Part shown: positions 8,489 through 15,553 of the stretch, piece by piece | Layout: each line of letters opens with the position of its first letter | Numbering within the stretch: position 1 is the first letter of the stretch | Source of the DNA: Sporobacter termitidis DSM 10068 | Lineage (GTDB): Bacteria > Bacillota > Clostridia > Oscillospirales > Oscillospiraceae | Length of the DNA: 64,000 nucleotides | Assembly: GCF_900130065.1 (NCBI RefSeq) | Contig: NZ_FQXV01000007.1 | Location: 62,001 to 126,000 of the forward strand | Direction: 5' to 3' | The notes under the pieces: generated by a model | The model's input: the letters and a program-made list of their open reading frames with translations, nothing else | Databases searched by the model: none | Told to the model about the DNA's origin: nothing | Position numbers and translations under genes: made by a program

Positions 8489-9424
8489 TTATATGACAAT
8501 CGTCTCCTCCGGGACTCGTATATCCCGGGAAAACAGTTCAATCGATATATGTCCGTCAAAGTCCTTGGGAACAGGTTTTTTTAACACGCAGGTCTGCAGC
8601 TTCAGCCCATGGGGCCCCTTCTCCGTTGTGCTGCCGTAAATACCGATAGTTCTGCCGGCCCGCTCCGGCGCGCTGTCCAAGTATTCCTTTTCGTAAAACA
8701 GGAACTGGATATCGTCTTCCGCTTCGTATTCGACATAGGCAAGACCAAATCCACTCGGGCAGGTGTTCTCTCCGGTCGCCTGCATCGAGCCCCGCGGGTC
8801 ATATCGTGCCAGCCTGTTGATATAAAAATACCGCTCAACATTGTTTTCGTTGTCGAAAAATGAACGGCGCTCGTCCGGCAACGCCACGCCAAACGGCAGG
8901 TCGTACGTCCTCCCGATATACTGCTGCCGGACGATTTCTCGGATTTTCAAAACGATATCGCCGTCGAAGGGCGGCGAAATTTCCGAAAACGGCACCTCAC
9001 CGTTGACCTCCCAGGCCATGATCATAACGTGGATTAAATCCGTGCCGTCAAAAACGGACAAGTCCACTTTTTGCTCCGCAAAGTGCTGCAGGCGCATATA
9101 GCCTCCGACATTTTCCGGAAACACGGCTCTGCTCCGCCCTCCCCCGAACGTGATCTTATGTCCCTGTATACGCGCTTCACAGGGAAACATACCCGGGGCG
9201 GCATCCATGCCGCACCTGAAGATATCACGATTTGTCGTAAGCTCACACTTTACGTCACAGGCATCCCGAATCGAACTGCGGCACACGCTCCAAAGCGTCT
9301 GCTTGCCGTCCTGCAATGTCAGGGACGCGAGCACTCCGTCCTGCCCCCGGGCTCTGAACGCCTTATTGATAATGATCTCCTTATCCGGGATAAGAAATTC
9401 CGATTTTAAATCGCGCAGCAGCAT
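8489..9424 (-). CDS. Conserved-looking protein of unknown function
   Basis: A 311-residue soluble protein I do not recognise. There is no signal peptide, membrane helix or nucleotide-binding motif. It contains several aromatic and acidic patches (for example EYEAEDDIQFLFYEKEY near residue 250) and looks like a single beta-rich domain. The start ATG at 9424 is set by GGAAAGGATG about ten bases upstream. The open frame continues to 9604, but that extension contains the terminator at 9547-9593, so it is not coding. It is transcribed in the same direction as the oxidoreductase but has its own terminator. I assign no function. Confidence 0.7.
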   Translation of the reverse strand: MLLRDLKSEFLIPDKEIIINKAFRARGQDGVLASLTLQDGKQTLWSVCRSSIRDACDVKCELTTNRDIFRCGMDAAPGMFPCEARIQGHKITFGGGRSRAVFPENVGGYMRLQHFAEQKVDLSVFDGTDLIHVMIMAWEVNGEVPFSEISPPFDGDIVLKIREIVRQQYIGRTYDLPFGVALPDERRSFFDNENNVERYFYINRLARYDPRGSMQATGENTCPSGFGLAYVEYEAEDDIQFLFYEKEYLDSAPERAGRTIGIYGSTTEKGPHGLKLQTCVLKKPVPKDFDGHISIELFSRDIRVPEETIVI

Positions 9425-9546
9425 TGTGTCCGCATCCTTTCCGGCAAAGCTATGCAGGATATGAAACAACATCGGTGACGTCCGCACAGCCTTGCCAAGG
9501 CAATTTATTCCACTATAAGGCAAACGCATCCAATATTCAAGTATAT

Positions 9547-9593
9547 GAAAAAAACAGGCTATCGCCCTTTTATGAAGAGCTGCAGCCTGTTTT
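9547..9593 (-). terminator. Terminator of the PilZ gene
   Basis: Stem AAAACAGGCT/AGCCTGTTTT (9551-9560 with 9584-9593). On the minus strand a T-run follows. It is a diverged member of the ACAGGGTAT family and lies 20 bases past the PilZ stop. Confidence 0.7.
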
Positions 9594-9612
9594 GTTATGT
9601 CCAATATCCCCG

Positions 9613-10230
9613 TTATCTCAGGGCTGTCCTTCTCGTTTTCAATTGCGTTTTAAAAACGAATCTTCTGAGTTCCCTTTTATCGCTTTCATTATTGAGCAAT
9701 TGGCACCCATATAAGTAATAATCGTTTTCAGCCTGCTTTCTGACAATTTGCGCTCTGCAATTCAAATGCTTTGTCTCCAAGGGAAAATCAAAGATCAGGC
9801 AGGCGTTCTCTTCGGCGATATCCAGGCGGGATTTTAAAAGCATACCGCCGGCGCTGACATTTATTACCTCAAACCGCGCGCCCTTGTCCAGCTTCCTGAT
9901 TTTTGTACCTATATATATTTCGTTCAGAAGCAGCGGGATATTTACTTTGACCCGGACGTCGTCCCGCCGCTGCCTTTCATCAACAAGGCGGAGCTTTTTG
10001 ATCGCCAATTTGTGTACGGACGCCTCGCACACCATCCCCTGATAAAAAAGCATGCCTTTGGCATCATCGTACGTTTGTATACTGACCGTGTCCTTATCCC
10101 GCAGGATACGATTCTCTTCAACCCGAACCCAGGCTTCCCTCCTGTCCGTGTCGAGCTTTATGATCCTGCAGAACACCGGCGCTTCAATCTGATCGGCCAG
10201 GTAAATCATTGCGTCACATTTTAGATACAT
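9613..10230 (-). CDS. PilZ-domain c-di-GMP receptor (YcgR/MotI-like)
   Basis: A 205-residue protein. The N-terminal half (about residues 1-95) is a beta-barrel of the YcgR-N kind. The C-terminal half is a PilZ domain. The c-di-GMP motif is visible as RQRRDDVR near residue 98-105 and NVSAGGMLL near 135-143 (the consensus is RxxxR and [D/N]xSxxG). YcgR-type proteins brake flagellar motility or relay c-di-GMP to surface functions. The start ATG at 10230 follows AAAGGTGG; the upstream GTG at 10245 would overlap that site. Its presence shows the organism uses c-di-GMP, fitting the riboswitch at 43.95 kb. Confidence 0.85.
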   Translation of the reverse strand: MYLKCDAMIYLADQIEAPVFCRIIKLDTDRREAWVRVEENRILRDKDTVSIQTYDDAKGMLFYQGMVCEASVHKLAIKKLRLVDERQRRDDVRVKVNIPLLLNEIYIGTKIRKLDKGARFEVINVSAGGMLLKSRLDIAEENACLIFDFPLETKHLNCRAQIVRKQAENDYYLYGCQLLNNESDKRELRRFVFKTQLKTRRTALR

Positions 10231-10468
10231 AGCACCACCTTTCACACACTATCGCATTAAGGTAAAATCTTCAATGTACTTATGTTATAACTTTATGAAA
10301 TAGTTTTCTCCGGCAGCAAACCTGAAAGACTGTACCTTGGTACAATTGTAAATTACCGAAAAATATGCAAAAATGATATTGTTGCCATGCGGCAATATGT
10401 TTTTCTATGCCTTTTGATCGCAGCAGGCTTGCATAGACAGCATTATTTTAAGAAAGGGAGGAATAAAC

Positions 10469-11509
10469 CTGAAAACCAAAAAGAAATTTACTTTGATCGC
10501 GCTGGCTTTGGCCATGACGGCAGTGCTTGCCGGCTGCGGCAAGCCTATCGCCCTGGAAACGGCCTACGAGAACAACGCGGCGATAACATCCTATTCTTAT
10601 TTCGTCGATTTTAATGTGAAGTTATCAAACGCGGGCGAAGTGGAAGACACGGCAGTCCAGTTCAACATGAACGGCAAATTAAGCTCCGCCGCCGACAGGA
10701 TAAAGACAAGGGCCGACGTATCGGCAGTCGTTGACGGCGAACCGATGAAATTCCCCGTTTACCTCGATACCTCCGCCAAGGAATTTGATTTCGATATATT
10801 TGTCGGCATTCCAGACGTGATTAGAGATAGTTTTGCAGGCAAAACCGATTTCTATCTATCCTCGGCACAATTGGAAACGCTCATGCAGCTCGCGCTGACC
10901 CCAGAGGAGTACAAGGACTTTGAAAACACACTCCAGACTTATTCGGAGCTGGGTACCCGATCCTCGGGCCTCTCAGCCGCGATCGAGTCGTCTGTTCAGT
11001 CTTACTTAACTAATAACAGCGGCAAGATTCAAAAATTTGAAAGCCTTGAAGGAAAAAAGGTCTCGGAAAACGGAACGTACAGCTTCACCCTGTCGAAGGA
11101 AGACTTAAAGGCAATACTGACCGAGTTCTTCAGCAACGAGGACAATTATCAGCTGGTAAAGGACGAATACGGCGCATTCATCGCCCGGTTAGGCCAGGAA
11201 GCTTTTGACGAATTTGAAGAAATGCCCGACGCGGAAACCTTGATCAAAGAAATCAGCGAAGCTATGGATGCGCTGAAGGCCCTCGACCTTAACGCCGAGT
11301 TTACAATTGAAGACAGCTATATCACAGGCCTGAGCTTAAGCTTTACAGGTATAGACGATACCGGCGAGCAAATTGATCTCGCCTTCACCCTGCTTCTAAG
11401 CGACATCAATAAGAGTGTCAATATAACGGTACCCGACAAAAACGCGGATACCAATCTTGATATCGTCGCCCTGTTAAAGGACGCATTACCGGCTCAGCAA
11501 AACGGGTAA
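10469..11509 (+). CDS. Putative lipoprotein, function unknown
   Basis: A 346-residue exported lipoprotein. Reading from CTG at 10469 gives a clean lipoprotein signal: a basic KTKKK start, a hydrophobic core and the lipobox VLAGC, with the lipidated Cys around residue 24. The site AAGGGAGGA lies seven bases before that CTG. The next in-frame start, TTG at 10493, would remove the basic residues. A CTG start is therefore favoured, though rare. The mature part is acidic, mixed alpha/beta and without a domain I recognise. A family terminator follows at 11558. Confidence 0.72.
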   Translation: MKTKKKFTLIALALAMTAVLAGCGKPIALETAYENNAAITSYSYFVDFNVKLSNAGEVEDTAVQFNMNGKLSSAADRIKTRADVSAVVDGEPMKFPVYLDTSAKEFDFDIFVGIPDVIRDSFAGKTDFYLSSAQLETLMQLALTPEEYKDFENTLQTYSELGTRSSGLSAAIESSVQSYLTNNSGKIQKFESLEGKKVSENGTYSFTLSKEDLKAILTEFFSNEDNYQLVKDEYGAFIARLGQEAFDEFEEMPDAETLIKEISEAMDALKALDLNAEFTIEDSYITGLSLSFTGIDDTGEQIDLAFTLLLSDINKSVNITVPDKNADTNLDIVALLKDALPAQQNG

Positions 11510-11555
11510 CGGGTATCGACGGACCCGGCACGCGCCTCAACTGAATTCATAATAA

Positions 11556-11600
11556 CAACAGGGTATCGCACACCCTCCGGTTGCGATACCCTGTCTTTTT
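11556..11600. terminator. ACAGGGTAT-family terminator between convergent genes
   Basis: Stem ACAGGGTATCGCA/TGCGATACCCTGT (11558-11570 with 11582-11594), then CTTTTT. It sits between the lipoprotein gene (plus) and metF (minus). Confidence 0.85.
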
Positions 11601-11637
11601 ACGATTCTTTTAATCCTTCGGCGCTGCCGAAATAAGC

Positions 11638-12519
11638 TTATATTCCCGCCTGCGCCAGAATATCCGGGACCTTTGATTCCCAGCCCATAGCCATGATATG
11701 TACGCCCTGGCAGTACGGCCTGCACTCTTTGATGATACGCGCGGAAATCTCAATGCCGGTAATGCCGGCCTTGGTCTTTTCCTTATCCTTCTGCAGCTCC
11801 TCGATCATTGAATCCGGGACGCTGATTCCGGCCACGTTCGCGTTCATGTACTTCGCCATACCCGCGTTTTTCGGAATAACGATTCCGAGCTGGACGGGCA
11901 CGCCGAATTGCTTGGCCTTCTCCATGAATTTGATGAATTTTTCGGGTTCATAGACCGCCTGCGTCTGGAAGTATTCCGCGCCGGCCTTGACCTTTGCTTC
12001 CATTTTGGCAAGCTGCACGTCAACGGAATCGCTGCAGGGGGAAACGACGGCGCCTTTGGAAAATTTGGGTGCGTCCCCTTCGAGAGGATTGCCCGCAAGA
12101 TCCTCGCCGGACTCAAGCTTTTTCACCATGTGCAGAAGCGACACGGAATCCAGATCGAAAACAGGCTTGGCCTGCGGGTTATCGCCCAGGGTGGTGTGGT
12201 CGCCGGTCAGGCAGAGCAGGTTCTCAATACCGAACAGCGCCGCGCTCAATATATCCGACTGCAGGGCAATGCGGTTCCTGTCACGGCACGTCATCTGGAA
12301 AATCGGGTTCAGGCCCCTGTCCTTCAAGGCCTTGCACGTTGCCAGAGAGCCGAGGCGCATCACGGAAGACTGGTTATCGGTCACGTTGACCGCATGGACC
12401 CTGCCCTTTAAATATTCATCCGCTTCGTGGAGCAGATGATCGATATGAAATCCCTTTGGGGGGCCTACTTCTGCAGTAACTACAAACTCGCCACGCTGAA
12501 ATAACTCAGTAAGTTTCAT
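11638..12519 (-). CDS. metF: 5,10-methylenetetrahydrofolate reductase, MetF subunit
   Basis: A 293-residue TIM-barrel flavoprotein of the MetF family. It reduces methylene-THF to methyl-THF for methionine synthesis or the methyl branch of the Wood-Ljungdahl pathway. Family segments are visible: VVTAEVGPPKG near the start, NVTDNQSSVMRLGS (about 45-58), and LCLTGDH (about 101-107). A conserved GAEYFQTQAVY segment lies near 180. It is the last gene of an rnfC2-metV-metF operon (68 bases after metV). This partner set marks the acetogen-type complex, where MetV supplies a zinc/iron-sulfur part and RnfC2 the NADH site. The start ATG has AGGAGCG upstream. No other Wood-Ljungdahl genes lie in the window. 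Confidence 0.93.
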   Translation of the reverse strand: MKLTELFQRGEFVVTAEVGPPKGFHIDHLLHEADEYLKGRVHAVNVTDNQSSVMRLGSLATCKALKDRGLNPIFQMTCRDRNRIALQSDILSAALFGIENLLCLTGDHTTLGDNPQAKPVFDLDSVSLLHMVKKLESGEDLAGNPLEGDAPKFSKGAVVSPCSDSVDVQLAKMEAKVKAGAEYFQTQAVYEPEKFIKFMEKAKQFGVPVQLGIVIPKNAGMAKYMNANVAGISVPDSMIEELQKDKEKTKAGITGIEISARIIKECRPYCQGVHIMAMGWESKVPDILAQAGI

Positions 12520-12587
12520 TTCTTATCGCTCCTAATTATTATTATCTTTTTCAAAATTCGCGGCAAACGCGGCGCACCGTGTTTCCA

Positions 12588-13217
12588 TCAGTCGGCATTC
12601 TGTGAATCTTTAAAGGGCTTGGCATAATCGCGTACCTTTGTCTGGAATTTCAGCGTATCCAGCTTGTTCAGCTTTTCAAGCTTCCGGTAAATGCGTTCCC
12701 ATCCGCACTCCATATTCTTGTCGACTTCGCATTTTCCGTTTTTTGAGCCGCCGCACTGCCCGTTGACGAGGCTCTTTGAGCAGGCGGTGATGGGGCAGAT
12801 GCCGCCGGTGTAATTCAGGTAGCATTCCCCGCATTGCCCGCAGTCGAATTCCAGCGGCGTCACGCCCTGAAAGCCCGGCAGAGGGCAGGTGTCGCAGCCG
12901 GCAAAGACTCTTTTGTTTTCCAGGAAAGCCGCGACGGTTTGAACGCCGACACCGCAGGAAAATACCAGCACCGTGTCCGCGGCGTTTATTTTATCCATGA
13001 ACTTCTGCAGCTGGAAGCACAGATTGTCGGGGTTGCATATGTAATCCCTTGTGATGATTTCCGTCACGTCCCCGCGCGCCGACAGTTCCTTTTGCAGCTC
13101 CGCGGCTTCTTCCTCGGGGAAGTAGACTTCCTTGCAGCCATGGCAGTTAATGATAACTGTTTTTCCTTTTGCAAGTGTTTCAATCGCGTCTTTCTGTTTC
13201 AGTTGGGTAATGAGCAT
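12588..13217 (-). CDS. metV: MetV, methylene-THF reductase partner subunit
   Basis: A 209-residue cysteine-rich protein of the MetV type (methylene-tetrahydrofolate reductase C-terminal family). Features are an N-terminal NCHGCKEVYFP segment and a later DCGQCGECYLNYTGG/ICPITACSKSLVNGQCGG/CEVDKNMECGW block carrying ten cysteines. In acetogens MetV stabilises MetF and passes electrons to it. It is nearly abutting rnfC2 (one base between stop and start) and 68 bases before metF. Its C-terminal half is strikingly similar, also at DNA level, to the N-terminal part of the next gene's product. Confidence 0.88.
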   Translation of the reverse strand: MLITQLKQKDAIETLAKGKTVIINCHGCKEVYFPEEEAAELQKELSARGDVTEIITRDYICNPDNLCFQLQKFMDKINAADTVLVFSCGVGVQTVAAFLENKRVFAGCDTCPLPGFQGVTPLEFDCGQCGECYLNYTGGICPITACSKSLVNGQCGGSKNGKCEVDKNMECGWERIYRKLEKLNKLDTLKFQTKVRDYAKPFKDSQNAD

Positions 13218-13218
13218 C

Positions 13219-15180
13219 TTATTTACCCTCCCTTATAGCTTTTTTTCCGATCTTTATCATGTTCACGATGGGAAGCTTTGAGGAGCAGATGGTTTCACAG
13301 CATCGGCATTCGATGCAGTCCATCACGCTTTGCTCTTTAAAGCCCTGCCAGTTCTGCGTCCCCGCGTATTTTGTGAAATACAGCGGCTTGAGCTCCATGG
13401 GGCAGACATCGGCGCATCGGCCGCATTTGATGCAGGAATAAGGTTCCGAGCAAACAGGCTCCACGGCAATGATGCCGTTGGTGCCCTTCATGACCGGCAC
13501 GTCAAGATTGCTGAGCTCAAAGCCCATCATCGGCCCGCCCATTTTGATTGTCACGTCGTCGCTTGTCACGCCGCCGCAATAATCGACGAGCTCTTTCACG
13601 GGTGTGCCGATCTTAACGATGTAATTTCCCGGCGTCTTCATCCGCTCGCCGGTCACCGTCACAACGCGCTCGATCAGCGGCAGGCCCCTCTGGATCGCGT
13701 CGGAAACAGCCTTGACGGTACTGATATTGCTGACAATCGCGCCCACGTCGGCCGGCAGGCCGCCCGACGGCACGGCTCGTCCCAGGACCCGCTTGATCAG
13801 CATCTTTTCAGCGCCCTGCGGGTACTTTGTTTTTGCAACGACGACCTCGATATTCGCCATGTCCGCGGTTTTTGACCGCAGTATTTCAACCGCGTCAGGC
13901 TTGTTGTCCTCCACCGCGATAATGCCCTTTTCGGCGCCCGAGGCCTTGAGCAGCGCCTTGAGGCCGAAGATAACGTCGTCGGCAAACTCGACCATAACGC
14001 GATGGTCGGCAGTCAGCAGCGGCTCACATTCGCAGCCGTTGAGGAGCACCGTATCCACCGGCTTGGGCGGTTTAATCTTAACCGAGGTCGGGAAGCCGGC
14101 GCCGCCCATACCGACGATACCCGCCCCGCGGACAATGTCGATAATCTGCTCGGGCGTGAGGCTGTCAAGGTCTCCGGCCGGTTTGACGGACTCGTGCAGC
14201 GTGTTCTTGCCGTCGGACTCGATGACGACGGACAGGACGTTGCCGTTTGTGGCATGCAGTCTCGGCTCAACAGCGATGACCTTACCGCTGACGCTGGAAT
14301 GAATGTTGGCACTGACGACGCCCTTCGCCTCGCCGATCTTCTGGCCGGCCTTCACCTGGTCCCCGACCGCCACAATCGGCTCCGCCGGCGCGCCCGCGTG
14401 CATCGACAGCGGGATTACGACAGTATGTACATCCGGGAATTTCACCAGAGAAAGATGCTCGGCAAGCTCCTTGCGCTCGGAGGGATGGATGCCGCCGTAA
14501 TAGCCCTCGAACCGCTTCTCGCGGACGGATTTGACGTATTCGCTGATGAACTTGTAATTGATCTTCGAATAGTCGCGGATCTGCAGCGGCTGGTTTAATA
14601 GCTCCTGGGTCCGCCCCTGCTCTTCCATCTTTTTATAAATTTTCTGCCATCCGCAGTCCATTTCTTTGTTGACTTCGCATTTGCCGTTTTTGGCGCCGCC
14701 GCACTGCCCGTTGACGAGGCTCTTCGAGCAGTCGACAATGGGGCAGATGCCGCCGGTAAGGTTTAAATAGCACTGACCGCACGCGTCGCAGCGCGTCTTT
14801 GTCAGCGCCATGCCGTGGCGGCCTCTGTAGGCAATCGAATCGCTCGCGGCGTATACCGGCTTCTCCGCCAGATCGGCGATCGTCTGGATGCCTAAACCGC
14901 AGGAAATGACGAAGACGTTTTCCGCTTCCTTCGGCAGCAGGGCCTGAAGCTTCTTCGCCGTCGTCGTTTTGTTGCACAGAAAATCGACCTTCGCCGAGCC
15001 GACAAGAGTTTTCCCCTGCGCGCCGGCAATTGCCTCAAATTTGCCGCATTCCGGTTCCTCAGCAAGCTCGAATTCCTTGAAGCATTTGTTGCAGGCAAGG
15101 ACAAACAGGTTGTCCTTATCCGCCAGGACCGGGGTCAGCTCTTCCTTTCCTTTTAACCTAAACTTGGTGTAATCTTCCAA
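13219..15180 (-). CDS. RnfC2-type NADH dehydrogenase subunit with fused MetV-like domain
   Basis: A 653-residue fusion. Residues 1-205 form a MetV-like module (LVNGQCGGAKNGKCEV near 162). About 225-653 is an RnfC-like part: a barrel-sandwich segment (HAGAPAEPIVAVGDQVKAGQ near 265), the NADH/FMN loop GIVGMGGAGFPT (about 350), and two 4Fe-4S motifs near the C terminus (CIKCGRCADVCP at about 582 and CIECRCCETIC at about 621). In the acetogen MetF-MetV-RnfC2 complex this subunit oxidises NADH. It is first in the operon; the start ATG follows AGGGGGGAG. Cytoplasmic: no other rnf gene is near, so it is not the membrane Rnf complex. Confidence 0.88.
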   Translation of the reverse strand: MEDYTKFRLKGKEELTPVLADKDNLFVLACNKCFKEFELAEEPECGKFEAIAGAQGKTLVGSAKVDFLCNKTTTAKKLQALLPKEAENVFVISCGLGIQTIADLAEKPVYAASDSIAYRGRHGMALTKTRCDACGQCYLNLTGGICPIVDCSKSLVNGQCGGAKNGKCEVNKEMDCGWQKIYKKMEEQGRTQELLNQPLQIRDYSKINYKFISEYVKSVREKRFEGYYGGIHPSERKELAEHLSLVKFPDVHTVVIPLSMHAGAPAEPIVAVGDQVKAGQKIGEAKGVVSANIHSSVSGKVIAVEPRLHATNGNVLSVVIESDGKNTLHESVKPAGDLDSLTPEQIIDIVRGAGIVGMGGAGFPTSVKIKPPKPVDTVLLNGCECEPLLTADHRVMVEFADDVIFGLKALLKASGAEKGIIAVEDNKPDAVEILRSKTADMANIEVVVAKTKYPQGAEKMLIKRVLGRAVPSGGLPADVGAIVSNISTVKAVSDAIQRGLPLIERVVTVTGERMKTPGNYIVKIGTPVKELVDYCGGVTSDDVTIKMGGPMMGFELSNLDVPVMKGTNGIIAVEPVCSEPYSCIKCGRCADVCPMELKPLYFTKYAGTQNWQGFKEQSVMDCIECRCCETICSSKLPIVNMIKIGKKAIREGK

Positions 15181-15553
15181 TTCAATTCTCCCCCCTAAAC
15201 TTGGTACAACAGGATAAATAGATGATTAATGATGTAGTTTTCTTTGGGTACTTCAACAAGGACGAGTGCGCAAAAACTGCAGGTTGCGATAAGATTTCAA
15301 CAAGTCAATGAATCTATTATATCATAAAATGTTTTATTTTCTTGCAATATTTCATGAATTATTATAATAATATCAACCTGATTTTCCGCCCTCGCCTGTC
15401 TAATTTGTATAAATGCCCGGCGCCGCCGGCGAGGAAGCGCCTTTGACGCCGGGCTCCGGGGAAAGGTTAATGAAGACAGGGTATTGCAATCAAATGTAAT
15501 ACCCTGTCCGATTTGTTATGCGCCTGGCCAAAAAGGCTGCGGTCAAACGCTTT
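15181..15553. other. Intergenic region with the rnfC2-metVF leader
   Basis: This is 373 bases without a gene. On the minus strand a TATAAT lies at 15316-15321, but the nearest -35-like word (TTGCAA, 15342-15347) is 20 bases away, so this promoter is weakly supported. It would leave a leader of about 130 nt. I recognise no riboswitch. The right end holds the terminator at 15475. Confidence 0.35.
15475..15508 (-). terminator. ACAGGGTAT-family terminator of the glycyl radical enzyme gene
   Basis: Stem GACAGGGTATTGCA/TGTAATACCCTGTC (15475-15508, one wobble). It lies 45 bases past the glycyl radical enzyme stop. The tail is T-poor, so termination strength is uncertain. Confidence 0.65.

Noticed and set aside
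9425-9604. N-terminal extension of the unknown protein
   Set aside because: It runs through a clear terminator hairpin, and a good ribosome site marks the internal ATG at 9424.
13219-15180. Membrane Rnf complex
   Set aside because: Only an RnfC-like protein is present, fused to a MetV-like domain and joined to metV and metF; rnfD, G, E, A and B are absent.
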